Assembly (NCBI GenBank): GCA_030847615.1
Contig: JAUMIR010000003.1
Coordinates: forward strand, 341,696,256 to 341,760,255
DNA length: 64,000 nucleotides
Direction: 5' to 3'
Origin: Gambelia wislizenii
Taxonomy: Eukaryota > Chordata > Lepidosauria > Squamata > Crotaphytidae
The number at the start of each line of letters is the position of its first letter. Within the stretch, counting starts at the first letter, position 1. Positions 45,350 through 56,940 of this stretch are shown here, one piece after another. The notes under the pieces were generated by a model, which was not told where the DNA came from, ran no database searches, and saw only the letters and a program-made list of their open reading frames with translations. Both the position numbers and the translations under genes were made by a program.

Positions 45350-45645
45350 CTTTTATTTATTTTTTATTTTATTTATTTAGTTATTTATACCCCGCTCTTC
45401 AGCCACAAGGCTATCAGAGCGGCTTATAAATTGTTTTAAGCAATAGCTATTTATACATCTACACTACATTAAACAGTTTCCAATGTGTGTTAGCTAATTG
45501 CCCCCACAAGCTGGGTACTCAATTTACTGACCTACGAAAAGATGGAAAGCTGAATGAACCTTGGAGCCCACTGGAATCGAACTTGCAACGTGGTGACTTG
45601 CAGTACTGGCATTTAACCACTGCGCCACCTCCTGAGCCAACCTGC
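45350..45645 (-). mobile_element. Second SINE family, fuller copy
   Basis: A (TTTA)n tail is followed by ACCCCGCTCTTCAGCCACAA and CAATGTGTGTTAGCTAATTG. At the far end comes a tRNA-like head in reverse (GAATCGAACTTGC, AACCACTGCGCCACC). That head has box-B and box-A text, so it is a tRNA-derived SINE different from the common one. Confidence 0.75.
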
Positions 45646-45877
45646 TGTCCTCCGGCACAGAGAGGAGGACAGCATCCCATCACTAGTGTGGAACTATGTC
45701 ATTTTGCCACCTGGGATTATATCCAAATGAATACATTGGGATTTAGTTCTGAATAAACACATACAGAATTGTACCATTATTGTAGCGTTCTTCAAGGGCT
45801 AGAGATCACATAATCAACTGGATGAAATATATCTTTAATTGTCAGGTATGGATTTTGCATTGTATTAGACAGACAGC

Positions 45878-46108
45878 ATGGTGTAGTGGTTTGAGTGTTA
45901 GACTACAACTCTGGAGACCAGAGTTTGAATCGTCGCTCAACCATGAAAACCCACTGGGTGACCTTGGGCAAGTCACACACTCTCAGCCACAGAGAAAGGT
46001 AAAGGCAAATGCCCTCTGAACAAATCTTGCCAAGGAAACCCTGTGATAAGTTTATTTTAGGGTCACCATAAGCTGGAAACAAAAATTGAAGGGACAAAAC
46101 AACAGCAA
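45878..46108 (+). mobile_element. tRNA-headed SINE, full length
   Basis: Head GCATGGTGTAGTGGTTTGAG and GAGTTTGAATCGTC, core GGTGACCTTGGGCAAGTCAC, tail degraded. Confidence 0.85.
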
Positions 46109-46240
46109 CGTACAGTATTTGGATACAGATTTTCCAAAACATAAATATTGTAGCCAGCCATTACATGAAAGAGGTATAGTTTGTGAGTTTTCATGCAAAT
46201 CTCAAAGGTATACAACAGATCTGGGAATCATGTGGGCCTC

Positions 46241-46345
46241 TTGATGTTGCCAGACTTCAACCCCAGCAACTCTAGCCAGCATAGCGAATAATGAGGAATG
46301 CTGGGTGTTGCAGTCTAACAACATCCAGATGGTTACACAAATCTC
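46241..46345. mobile_element. Short foldback MITE (hAT-like)
   Basis: Arms GATGTTGCCAGACTTCAACC and TTGCAGTCTAACAACATCC. Confidence 0.55.
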
Positions 46346-46734
46346 ATCCTGGTATAGAACACAACTAAAGTTTCTAATTCACAATAGGAATAAGTGGTAA
46401 TAGCACTTTCTTAAAAAAAGCTTTCCTATGCTACTTTTCAAAATATTGCTGAGGTCTGAATATATGATTTTAAATGATTTCACTCCTTTAAAACTTTAAT
46501 AGGAATTCTGAAATGTGCTTGAAAATTTCCACAACCCATTTGTGGGGTAAACTCTCTGCTCTGTATTGAAAGAGGTAGAATTACTGCATTACAGCCCATG
46601 GAAATTTGGATTTCTGCCAATGTAATAATATTCAAAGAACCTATCACTGAGCATATGTTGCAGTGTGTTCACTGACTTTCTTCACTATACACTCTTAGAT
46701 CACACAATATGTTGTCACTCCAAAGCAGAACTGG

Positions 46735-46850
46735 GAATCACATGGCTCTCCAGATGGTTTTGGGCTGCAACTCCCAGCAGCCCTAGTCAGCAAGAACTAA
46801 TGGTGGGGAATACTGGAAACTGCAGTCAGCAACAGCTGGAGGGCCCCATG
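46735..46850. mobile_element. Short foldback MITE (hAT-like)
   Basis: GGCTGCAACTCCCAGCAGCC and AACTGCAGTCAGCAACAGC; same family as 46241. Confidence 0.55.
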
Positions 46851-47174
46851 AGTTTTCCTTCTGCTGTAGTTATTTCAGCATAAAGTAGATGCATTTTTCA
46901 GGGGAGGAAAGAGGAAGAGTGCAATGATGAGTGGGACCCGTTTTGTATTTCCTGTTTCATATGCCCAGAACTATATTAGAGTAATAACATTATTAGACCA
47001 ACTTGCTAATCAGGCAAGATGGCAAAAAAGGAGAGGCAAAGAAGCCTTAGGAGTCTTAAGAAGGAAAATGGGTGGACGCTGGAGATGTTTAGATTAAGAT
47101 TGTGAGTTGTTTTAAATTTGCACTTGGGACTCTCCCAGGGGCATCTGGGAACAGACAGACAAACAATGTTTGAT
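46851..47174. other. No recognisable gene or repeat
   Basis: Nothing supported. Confidence 0.5.
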
Positions 47175-47375
47175 GTGAAGTTGAAGGCTTTTATAGCCGG
47201 CATCCATAGATTTTCCTTGGTTTTTTCCCGGCTATGAGGCCATGTTCTGGAAGAGTTTATTTCTTACATTTCGTCTGCATCTGTGGCTGGCATCTTCAGA
47301 GAATGATTGGGTAGGAGTGCGTGTGGGGTTTATATACTGTGAGTCCCTGTTGGGGAGGACAAATGCAATTAGCAA
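47175..47375 (-). mobile_element. Penelope-like 3' tail fragment
   Basis: Reverse complement of the tail of 13330-14948, including GAAGATGCCAGCCACAGATG and CAGGGACTCACAGTATATAA. No coding part. Confidence 0.85.
47261..47303 (-). ncRNA. Second hammerhead-like relic
   Basis: On the minus strand CTGAAGA (47293-47299) is followed by stem II arms GCCAGC and GCAGAC, loop CACAGAT and GAA (47270-47272). ATGT and A at the cleavage position come last. It has one more stem II mismatch than the first copy. Confidence 0.45.
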
Positions 47376-47841
47376 ATACTGTAGTTTTGAATTTTTCTTA
47401 TTAAATTCATAATAATTTGGATGAATATATAATTTTTGATGAACCTATAATTTTGATGATCATGGTATGTGTTATCTATCTCAAATAATTTAACACTTAT
47501 CACTTCTTATTTAATTCTAGTAGAACTTTATGGCACCCAGTTGCTTTATGTTTGGATTCTAATATCAATATCTCAGTTTACAAACATTCCCTAACAGCTC
47601 TAGAGAGATACCTGTTGAAACACATTTCTTTTATACATTCATCTATTACTATAGCCTTCGAGAATCCCACAGTTATATGACAATAGGAATATCAGATGAA
47701 GAATGATCTTATATTAAAAAATTACTTACTATACAGTATTCTAGCTTTTCTTCCCCATGAATCTTGTCTGTCTAGCAAAAGCGGGTTTAGGGACCAAGAT
47801 AAAATTTTGGAACTGACATTTTGCCTCTTATGGTTTGTATG
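47376..47841. other. No recognisable gene or repeat
   Basis: Nothing supported. Confidence 0.5.
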
Positions 47842-47975
47842 GGCCAACAAATATTAGGTGCTGTAGGCTATATTAAGAACTAGCAACACCACCTTGCCTA
47901 AGAAAACCCTATGGAATTCATGGGTTGCCGTAAGTCGACAGGTGACTTGAAGGCACATATATACACATGGGAGCA
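47842..47975 (+). mobile_element. 5S-type SINE body and tail
   Basis: AGGTGCTGTAGGCTATATT, then GCCTAAGAAAACCCTATGG and GTGACTTGAAGGCACATA. The 5S head is lost. Confidence 0.75.
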
Positions 47976-48863
47976 TGATTGGAGGTGGCAATGGCCCAGA
48001 TCCAAGCATTTTTAATCAACAATATCCAGTTCTTTGATACCAGATTGTGTAGCCTAGAATAAGTGCTGAATCTTGTTCAACAGTATGTACAATCATATTA
48101 TTGTGGAAAAACCTCTTGCCCCAAACCTAATAAACTAAGTTTGTAAAAGATGCATCTTAAGGAGGGGGTTTAAAGGGTACCTTTTTACTGGTATCTAACT
48201 CAAAGTTTACAATCCCCTTCCAGGTCTCTAATACAAGCAATCTGGTGATTATTAGGACAATATAATAAGACCAAATTCAATTTCTCTTTACCATCCGACA
48301 AGCCTTTTACAAAAATATATCTGCCTCTAGGTTTTCATAAAATGTCAAGAACATAAAAATCCAGTCTAGAAGCCACCACAGTCAATACTCGGCTTAACTT
48401 GGAAAACCCTGCTGCTGAAAAACATTTATTTTGTTTCATCCTCTTGTAATATATCTCCTGTAATAAAGTCTGGATTCTCCTGAAGAACAATGCTTCATAT
48501 ACGATGGTGTCTTAGCTAAGACCGCAACCATTGATGTTAAATGATGTCACTCTCAATGCACACATTGTTCTCTTTATGATCTTGGCATTGTTCAGAGGGA
48601 AGTAAGAGGGTCCTTTAAAAGTCAATTAGTGGAGTTTCAATCTAGAAGCATATTAAGATGTTTTATTGAGGTATTCTTTATTGTACACGAGGGTGTTATT
48701 GACTTGTCTTCTCTCATATCCTGTGACAAATTCTCTTGCACCATATTGTCTAACTCTATGACACTTGTTGCTTTATTAAATTATCCTCCTCATTTGATCA
48801 AACCAAAGCTATCTTATAACATGAAAATTTATCAGATACGGTGGATTCAGGATTCTGGGTAGA
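47976..48863. other. No recognisable gene
   Basis: Nothing supported on either strand. Confidence 0.5.
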
Positions 48864-48865
48864 TA

Positions 48866-49795
48866 CAAGGTCTGTCTATTAAATAACGAGACTGTGTTTC
48901 TACTTTTCAGACAAATCAGGGAGAACTGATTGTGAACACTTGAGTGGTGACCTTGAACATGTCTGAACCTGCATAACAAACATCAACACTCTTAGTCATT
49001 CAGTTAATTGTCAGTTGTCATTTAAAACAGCTGTGTTGTCTGTTGTGTGCTGGAAAAATGCTAAGTTTAAAAGACGAGCAACATCACATTCTGCAACAAT
49101 TTGAGGCAGACCCAAACCTTTTTCAAAAAATCATCACTTGTGATGAAACCTGGATCTTCCAGTATGATCCTGAAATATAACGACAGTCAATGCACTGGAA
49201 AACACCATCATTACCATGAATGAAAAAAGTACATCAAAGCAAGTCCATGCTCATTGTTTTTTGTTGTTGTTTTACATCAAGGGCATAATTTTGACAGAAT
49301 GGGTTCCAGAAGGCAGAACAGTGAACCAACATTATTATAAGGAAGTTTTCACAAAGCTGAGAGAGTCAGAGAAAAAAAAAGGCTAGAAGTGTGGATAAAT
49401 GGTTTCATTCTACATCCAGGCAATGCATCTGTTCACACAGCGCTTTCTGTGAAGCAGTTTTTGGTTGATAAATGCATTACTACCCTTGAAAATCCTCCAT
49501 ATTCACTAGATTTGGCACCAGGCAACTTTTTTCTTTTCCCTCAAGTGAAATTGGTGCTTAAAGGAATACATATTGAGTCAACTGATGCAGTAAAGAAGAA
49601 AATGGCAGATGTGTTGACACAGCTAACAGAAACTGATCTGCTCCATGCCTTCGACCAGTGGAAAACAAGATTGCATTGGTGTGTGAGTGTGAATGGGGAG
49701 TATATTGAAGGGGACAAGCATTAGAATTGTAATACATATACTGTAAATAAAGATGGATTATTGTATCAGTCTCATTATTTAATAGACAGACCTCA
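48866..49795 (+). mobile_element. Mariner element copy 2
   Basis: Ends CAAGGTCTGTCTATTAAATA and TATTTAATAGACAGACCTCA; TA at 48864-48865 and 49796-49797. 930 bp. The 5' portion that would encode the DNA-binding region is missing exactly as in copy 1. Confidence 0.9.
49060..49724 (+). pseudogene. Mariner transposase, catalytic region, inactive
   Basis: Around 49075-49180 a frame gives HHILQQFEADPN and TCDETWIFQYDPE, which holds the first catalytic aspartate. From 49390 another frame reads HPGNASVHTA, where the usual aspartate before NA is glycine. It continues to SLDLAPGNFFLFP, where the usual final aspartate is asparagine. Two of the three DD34D residues are therefore gone. A frame break and the lost N-terminus also prevent function. 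Confidence 0.9.
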
Positions 49796-49797
49796 TA

Positions 49798-50029
49798 TAG
49801 CTGAATCTTCACTTATTTCTTGCATCACTTTACCTGAGACCTCTTTAAGATTCTTTTTTAATTTGAGATGGTTTCAGTGTAGCAAAGCAGCCAATGTTTT
49901 CCTAGGTTGCTCTAACTTGCTGGTTATCAGAGCTTGAACATTTCTTAACAATTTTTTCCAGAGATTCAAAGAAAGTACAGTATTTCCTGTTAGTGAATTG
50001 AAATCCCTCTTGGGCATACTCTTAGGTCT
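49798..50029. other. No recognisable gene or repeat
   Basis: Nothing supported. Confidence 0.5.
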
Positions 50030-50240
50030 CTTTCATGCTACACAATTATAGCATTTTGACCCTACTTTAACAGCCATGACCCCATCTTATGAAATTCTGG
50101 GACTTGTAGTTTGTTGAGAATGCTCTGCAAAAGACCTCAAATGTTTCATCAAACTAATAATCCTAGGATTCCATATAATGCCACCATGGCAATTAAACTG
50201 ACACCAAAGTACTTATATTTGTATAGTGTGAAACAAGATC
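50030..50240. mobile_element. Foldback MITE, degraded
   Basis: TTTCATGCTACACAATTATAG and GTATAGTGTGAAAC are the ends. The middle has TGGGACTTGTAGTTTG, as in 56091 and 61232. Confidence 0.5.
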
Positions 50241-50609
50241 CTGGATATACTCGGTAGCGTTCATCTCTTTGAGATTGTTTTTGGAGCTCTAAATTGGACT
50301 TGAGGGTTATCATTGGTAGTCAGAGAAGCAATGTAGAACAACTTGCCTTACTTTCTAGAAATCTGAGCTGAAATAGTATACAAGTAAAGAATTGTACATC
50401 ATATCATGAAATACTTGGACTGGTGTCACTTGATATACTTGTGAAACGATTTCATTTTAAGTAACATATGTGGAATTGTAGGTTGTTTGAACATTAATAA
50501 GGCTCTTTTTTCCTGCTTTGCTGCCAATGGACTGGGTAACCAATTAACATTAGTTAAATCAACAAAATTGGCCTCAATTTGTAAAAGTTGACTCAAGATG
50601 TATACAGTA
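50241..50609. other. No recognisable gene or repeat
   Basis: Nothing supported. Confidence 0.5.
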
Positions 50610-51383
50610 TTATGTGTCCCTATGACAATTTAAGGTAACAGACTTTTTATCCCAAATCAGACGTTGGCCCAGTTCCAAGTTAGCTATAAGATGTTCCCCT
50701 GATTGATCTGGGTCAGTTACCTCTTTTAAATTAGACTCACAAAATTTAGATGAAAAGTCCAAACACCTCTGAGTAAATTCTTCAACAGAAGGTACCAACA
50801 GATCTAATTTCTTATACCCAGGAGCAATTTGTTCATAAATATCTATTGCTTTTTCTTTTGTTAGTAGAAACTGTTTTACAATAAATTCTGTATCAGAATA
50901 ATGTTATATTGAGCCTTGCTGAATGGTCTTTCTCTAACAGCTTTTCTAGTTTATCTTTCAAAGGCTTCTGGTTAGGTTGTGATCTTTCTTCCAAGAAGAG
51001 CAGGCTTCTGAAGAGCTTATTTCCCTGATAATTATCTGTTCCCAGCGCCTCATATTTAGTATTAATAGGGACTATAGCAAAATCTCTGACATTCTCTTTA
51101 AAGGGACACAACTCATCTCTCTTAATCTGTTTTGATTTCACCATAGCTGGAGACCAAAAAGCTAGAACAGCTGCATTTTTATTGCCCACAATGGGCATGA
51201 GAGGGCGGTAAAGAAAAAATATATCATTGGCTTGTAGTTCCAAGGACTCTGAGCTCTAATCTCCCATAGCTCTTTATAGATAGTAGAAGTAAAAGTTTAC
51301 TCCTCAGAAGTCTGAACAGTCAAAATTAAAAAAGAAGACTGCAAAAGATCCCCCATATAGGCAGCAGTAAGCCTAAAATAAGT
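50610..51383 (-). pseudogene. Unrecognised broken coding relic
   Basis: Reading leftwards, about 250 codons look protein-like. One block starts LTAAYMGDLLQSSFLILT and ends in a stop near 51298. A second block at 51243-50893 has normal amino-acid composition (IFFLYRPLMPIVG, FAIVPINTKYEALG, KPLKDKLEKLLEK). A frameshift near 50905 leads to a third block (KEKAIDIYEQIAPGYKKL, VPSVEEFTQRCLDF) ending at a stop at 50610. I do not recognise the family. It could be a processed pseudogene or an endogenised viral or retroelement gene. A MITE abuts its 5' end. Confidence 0.45.
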
Positions 51384-51770
51384 GGTTTGTCTACACCAGT
51401 GAAAACCCTCGGATCCCCTTGAATCTGGCCAATAATGCCACATCACATGCAGCCTCTTCCCAGAATCTGGTGTGATAATGTCATACAATGTATGACCCTA
51501 TTCGCATCAGACTTTGAGAATACTCCCTTAATCCGGGTTTTAGAAACCTACAGTTCTTTCTGGAGTTTCCTTGAAACTCTAGAGAAAACTGCCATGTGAA
51601 TGATCGATCTGCACTGGATTTGGGGGGTTGATGGGGAGAGGGGAGGAGAGGAACGAAAAGGACTGTTTGAGGTGCCACCATTTCCCCGCTCCTCAGTGTC
51701 ACTTCTCATTCCAAAGGCAAAGCTCCATCAGTAGTCACTCTCTCTGAAGTGAGAACAGGTGGCTAGCCTC
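51384..51770. mobile_element. Degraded MITE, GTCTACACCAGTGAAAA family
   Basis: The left end GGTTTGTCTACACCAGTG matches 23361-24090. The right end is only weakly recognisable (ACAGGTGGCTAGCCTCC). Confidence 0.4.
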
Positions 51771-51987
51771 CCAATGGCTAAACATCAAAACACCCATGGA
51801 TTTTAGGTGCAGAAAGGTCACGATCTATTTTATTTTGCAGTTGAATTCCATAACTGTTTGTAGACATGGAGCCAAATGACTTTCTAGCACCTTAGGAAGT
51901 ACACCTTAGAAAAATGTTCCTTAATGCATCTTTTTTCTAGCTCAGCCATTTCTACTTGGCAGTAACATTATTTGTATTCCCATTTAC

Positions 51988-52021
<34 letters not shown>

Positions 52022-52539
52022 GGCCTTTATTCTTCATTGGCTTTCCCCTCTCAGCTAGCTTTATGTTTTTATGACTATCAGATGGCTGATCTGTATAAGA
52101 CAAAAACTTTTTTTAATTCTCAGTATTACCCCCAAATTATATTACTGCAAGTTTCTGCAGGCGGCCAGACTTTCAAAAACACTAGCGCTCAACACTGTTT
52201 ATACAAGAAATAACATCTATCCCTCTGTACTGTGAACTATATTATCTCCTTCAGAATTGTGCTTTCCTGTTCAGCAAGTAGCACTTTTATGGTAATGGCT
52301 ATGAGCCTGCAATTTAAAGTCTTCCTTTTCATGTTGATCTTTGTTTTATAAAAATGTATTCTTTGCCCTCGCTAACAATAGGATAACATAATTTCTTCTA
52401 CTAAACCAGCAGCTAAAAGTTTGTTCTTATTTTCCCTGAGGTTCTGCAGTGCTGACATATTTGCTCATATACGTATTTATTTGTGAAACATAAAGCATTA
52501 ATTGTGCTTTGTGTCCTGGATATCTCAGTATAGTTCTTG
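51771..52539. other. No gene; (ATA)n microsatellite at 51988-52020
   Basis: Eleven or so ATA units; otherwise nothing supported. Confidence 0.6.
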
Positions 52540-52714
52540 TGTGTCTTCAAGTAATTTCTGACTTATGGGAACCCTTAGCCAAACCTATCATGTGTTTTTC
52601 TTGGCAAGATTTGTTCAGAGGAGGTTTGCCATTGTCTTCCTCTGAGGCTGAGAAAGTGTGACTTCTCCAAGGTTGCCCAGTAGGTTTCCATGGCTGAGTG
52701 GGGATTCAAATCTT
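52540..52714 (-). mobile_element. tRNA-headed SINE, head lost
   Basis: GTGTGTCTTCAAGTAATTTC, core TTGCCCAGTAGGTTTCC. Cut at 52715 by the next element. Confidence 0.8.
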
Positions 52715-52715
52715 G

Positions 52716-53171
52716 GGGCTTGGTTACACGGTGAAAAAAAACCGTGAAGAATTCGCCAAGATCCCTAATTGTTTACATGCATTGCGGCACAAAGTCGCCT
52801 CTTTCAAAAGGAGTGGGGGCACAAAAACCCATTAGTAATGCAATAAAGGATTTCGGGACTTTTCCCGACTTTTTTGAAAAGTAGTGCATTTTCGATAGTC
52901 TGAACAACCATTACACTAAGTGCTGTGTGAATTACCAGCAATCTTTCAGATACATTCACAGCAGAGCTTTGCCATGATTGGTTGAACTCACCAGGGAGGG
53001 GTTTGGACAAGGAGGGGATGGAGGAAAGATCCATGTTGTTTCCAGCCACGAAAAAGACAGTGAGTGCTAGCCTTGTGTGTGTGCGCGTCTTTCCTTCTCT
53101 CCCTCCCGCCTTGCTATCTTGTGCCCAGCTGCTACGATCTGAAGAATTAAGCAAGCCTTCTCCAGTCTCTC

Positions 53172-53202
<31 letters not shown>

Positions 53203-53390
53203 AATGTTCATCTCAGGCATTCCTGTGGTAATCAGAGGATGTGCTTGGGAGGCCATGCCCCCATCTCAGTCTGTGTGTGAATATCAAAGCGGAACACAGC
53301 TGAAAACTAAACCGATAGATCAATTAAGCCATATATCATCTGAACAATGCGCAAATTACCACAATAAAAACTGTCGTGTAACTGAAGCCC
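52716..53390. mobile_element. 675-bp MITE with GGGCTT-GTTACACG ends
   Basis: Left GGGCTTGGTTACACG and right CGTGTAACTGAAGCCC are inverted with two mismatches. The interior is non-coding with a (GT)n run at 53172-53197. The target duplication is uncertain. Confidence 0.5.
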
Positions 53391-54021
53391 TGGAAATGTT
53401 ATACACAAGCAGTTTGGTGTTTCCAGTTGACTGACATGTCTGGACAGCATTATCTGTTTAAGCATTTTGCATAGAGGAAACTAGGGGAATTTTGGTTTGT
53501 CACACTTCTTTTAAAGCCATCCAAAGTTGGTGCCATCACTAATGGTGTCGTAATGGTGCCAAATAATACCTGTGAATTCTACTCACTGTATTTCTCTCTC
53601 CTTAATACAGACTTGAGGTGTGGAAGATGTTTTCACTCAATCATGTGTTTTGCAGCTGGGAAAAATAAACGTTTGAAGGACAGATTTTTTTAAAACAAAA
53701 AATATGAATAGAGAACTAAAAACTGTACATATACTTTCAGTAACTATATAGTAATTAAATGGCATTTTTGTTGTGCTTGTATTTGTTTTCTGGGTTGTTT
53801 CCACCCGCCCGTAACATTAGAGAGGAATTCTGTGTTTGCACTTTGCAGAGCCAGTAGAGAGGCTGTTTGCAATGCTGCCAGGCACATTATGAGAAGATAT
53901 TATCTATACTCTGCTCACTTGCTTGAGGCAATCTACTTCTGTTTTGGAAAAGTTAATTCAACACAATTTTAAATGCATGTACCCACATTTTACAAGCTTT
54001 CTGATCCCTGAAACATGATCT

Positions 54022-54053
<32 letters not shown>

Positions 54054-54339
54054 GTATTGCAGTATTTTTCCTATTTGACTTTATGGTGACATGTTACACT
54101 ACATATAAAGTGTTATTCCTCTCAAAAGATTGTATGCCCATGCTTGCAAGGAAAATACTGGTCTGGCACACTGGTGAGGGGGAAAGCACATGGGGAAGGA
54201 CAAAGGTTCAGAGGGAAAGCAATTGTAGACAGAAGTGCTAAGTCCTTTGTTCTTCTTTACTACAAAAACATCCCCTCCCCAAGTTACTTTGAAATGGAGA
54301 AGGTTCTGTTGATAGTGTGACCATATGTCTTATTTTAGA
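53391..54339. other. No gene; (GT)n at 54022-54050
   Basis: Only the microsatellite is clear. Confidence 0.6.
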
Positions 54340-54660
54340 GAGTAAATTATTCATCCATTTGGATTACTGCAACATGCTCTAGATGGGCTGGCTTTGAAGA
54401 TGGTTTGGAAACTTCAGCTGGTAACTGAGGTGTTAACAGGGGTGGGGGGCTGGTTACAGGGACTCTATATAGACTATAGAGCTGTACTTATTAACAACAG
54501 CTCTATAGTCTATTTCTGAGCATAATTCAAAGTGCTGGTTATGACCTATATTGCCCTATATGGACTCCACATATAAGGCTTCCTTGGCCTTGGCATCCTC
54601 AAGAAAGGACCTGCTTTCAGCACTGAAGAACCATGAAGAAGGAGAGCAGAGACCTCAGAG
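54340..54660 (+). mobile_element. L2-like LINE relic with an internal hairpin
   Basis: Frames read LDYCNML and, after the hairpin, FKVLVMTYIALYGL. Both belong to the post-RT L2 region. The hairpin at 54469-54513 stands where the usual segment between them should be. Confidence 0.6.
54469..54513. repeat. Perfect 17-bp hairpin
   Basis: Arms ATAGACTATAGAGCTGT at 54469-54485 and its exact complement at 54497-54513, loop 11 nt. Confidence 0.9.
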
Positions 54661-55181
54661 TTACAGCTAGGGCATCAGAGAGAGCAGGTACACAGTTTCC
54701 CTGGTCACCTCAGTATGAGATATTGGCTATACAGTAGTTCTACATAATTCCCTCTTCACTGCTGGTAATTATCACTATCTTTTCCCCAAATCTCTCTATG
54801 CAATCTTTCTACCTTACTCCTCAATAAGTTCTTAGGAAAGTGTGTTACGTGTGTGAATGCTTTTTGTGTCATTTCCTATAAAAACACTTCATTTCACTTT
54901 AACCTGGAATTATCTGCAGTTAGTACTGCTATACATAGGTGAAAAGGTCCCTGCACTTATCCTCCTCTCACAGGCATACTGTTTCAGCTAATAATTCCGC
55001 ATCTAGATTTTGGATATCACGGGTGGGTCTCAAAGCACCCCCACCTCTTAGGGTAACACATGAGTCAGCTGCTTCTTGATTGACAGGAGAACAGACCCCT
55101 GTCACCCAGAGTAGCTGCTGCCTGGCAAATGAGGATGGGAGAATTTTATGGTGCCTCAGTATTTCTTAAACTATTGAATAC
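54661..55181. other. No recognisable gene or repeat
   Basis: Nothing supported. Confidence 0.5.
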
Positions 55182-55609
55182 GTCTCTCTCTCTCTGGCTT
55201 TTCTTTGCAAACAAAGATTCGGGAAGGACTCATCCCACGCTTTCTGCAAGCACGCTGATGACTAAAAAGGCCAATCCGAGATAAACAAGTCCGGTTGCAG
55301 AAAGCACAGCAGAAGGTCTCTTTGGGTGATGTTTCCAGGTTGTGAGTCTTTCTGCGTTGTCGTTTCTCTTCAAGACTTGTTCGGCGTGAGTTCTCAAATA
55401 AAGCTGCAGCATTATGGATAGTGCATCTCCATGCCTCCCAGTGTGAGGCCAGGGCGGACCACTGTTGGTGATCAATTTGACCGAGCCTGAGATGTTGCTT
55501 CAGGGAGTCCTTGTATCGCTTTTTTGGAGGGCCCCTCTTATGCTGACCCATGGCGAGTTCACCGTAGAGTACTATTTTTGGGAGGCGATGGTCCTCCATC
55601 CTAGAAACA
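55182..55609 (-). pseudogene. LINE ORF2 C-terminal part, copy 4
   Basis: 142 open codons starting MEDHRLPKIVLYGELAMGQ and including the CNRTCLSRIGLFSHQ cluster. A (CT) tail lies at 55184. 5' truncated just after the WAGHVSR segment. Confidence 0.8.
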
Positions 55610-56087
55610 TGGGTAACTCTGGGTTATGCATTCATAACTGCAATTGTGAATTCTGACCACATTTTTTTTCCTATTTAAATTTTGGACATTATTTCTAAAT
55701 TTGCCCTTCTCTATATAAACAAACGCATGCTAATTTCATGCCAATTATCTTTTGTTCTGGGCATTTTTGGTTAAGGACTTCCTCTTTTGGGGACTGGTTA
55801 AGTGGCTACCTTAGCTGATGGGACAATATAACAATATAACATATGGCTGCAATGTAATTGATCCTCGGGCTTTAATAAATCCCCATGATAGCTATTGAAA
55901 ACACTTTATTTTCAAAGATGGTTTCCTTTGTTGGACTGAATGGTAGTAATTGCCAGGTCACCTGAAATGTGGCAAAAAAAAAAAATGGGGCAAAGGGAAT
56001 TAAATTGGCTCTGTTACAACAGTGTTTGTCCGTAAAAGCTTGACTTTTCATGTGCAGCTCTTTAAAAGAATCTAGAATTATGTTGAT
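55610..56087. other. No recognisable gene or repeat
   Basis: Nothing supported. Confidence 0.5.
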
Positions 56088-56090
56088 TAG

Positions 56091-56574
56091 GGGACCCTTC
56101 ACACTACTCAGTTATAGCACTATGATTCACTTCACGCTACAGGTCGAACCAATATCCATGTGACCAGTATCTGTAGTTTCACTTATCCACGTCCGAAAAA
56201 AATATGTCATCTCTAGGCATTTTCTGGGTCCTCCAGCCTGATACTGTGGTATGCTTCCACTGAAAGTTGGGTCAGAAGTCATTCATTTCAATAGGGTTAG
56301 CAAGTACCCTGTTTCCATGGTTTCACATATCCGTGGTAATTCTGGGAACATATCCCTCACAGATAGGCGGGGAAGCCACCTGTACTCTGTTATAGCGCTA
56401 TGATGCATGCCATAGCTGCATCCTGGGATTTGTAATTTGATGAGGCATCATCACTTTCTGGCTGGGAATTTTAAATACCCCTTCAAAAATTTCAGACCCA
56501 AGGATTCCATAGGAGGTTGCCATGGGAGTTAAAGTGGAACCATTGTGCTATGATTGCATTTTGTGAAAGGGCCC
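56091..56574. mobile_element. Foldback MITE, TAG duplication, split by a Tigger
   Basis: Ends GGGACCCTTCAC and GTGAAAGGGCCC, flanked by TAG (56088-56090 and 56575-56577). Inner arms CAGTTATAGCACTATGATTC and AACCATTGTGCTATGATTG. The Tigger-like MITE at 56140-56382 interrupts it. Confidence 0.75.
56140..56382. mobile_element. Tigger-like MITE
   Basis: Ends CAGGTCGAACCAATATCC and GGCGGGGAAGCCACCTG, TA at 56138-56139 and 56383-56384. Interior text TCTAGGCATTTTCT and TATCCGTGGTAA matches the 2615 group. Confidence 0.7.
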
Positions 56575-56685
56575 TAGGTATTTAGTACATAGTGGAACAA
56601 AAAGTGTGCTGCCCTCTTTTAGCCAATTGGCACAATTCTACCAACTTTCACTCAATTTTGTCTCTCTGTGGAATCATACAGATTT

Positions 56686-56808
56686 TTTTTTATTTATACC
56701 CCGCTCTTCAGCCTCAAGGCTATCAGAGCAGCTTACAAATTGTTTTAAGTATTAGCTATTTACACATCTACACTGCGTTAAGCAGTTTCCAATGTGTGTT
56801 AGCTAATT
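56686..56808 (-). mobile_element. Second SINE family fragment
   Basis: TATTTATACCCCGCTCTTC to CAATGTGTGTTAGCTAATTC; the tRNA-like head is absent. Confidence 0.75.
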
Positions 56809-56811
56809 CAG

Positions 56812-56940
56812 AAGTGGTTTGCCAGCTCCTTCCTCTGAAATATAGCCTACTGCACCTGGTATTCATTGGAAGTCTCCCATGCAAGTACCCTGTTTAGCTT
56901 CCAAAACCAGACAGGATCTGATGCCCTTAGGGTATTTAGA
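56812..56940 (-). mobile_element. 5S rRNA-headed SINE, tail lost
   Basis: Reverse 5S-like head CACCTGGTATTCATTGG, AGTCTCCCATGCAAGTACC, AGACAGGATCTGATGCCC. Confidence 0.8.

Noticed and set aside
45878..45950. tRNA-like sequence with promoter boxes
   Set aside because: It is the head of a SINE followed by its body and tail, repeated many times, so not a tRNA gene.
52982..53434. Two adjacent open frames with Val/Cys-rich ends
   Set aside because: Both cross the (GT)n run inside a MITE and have no domain.
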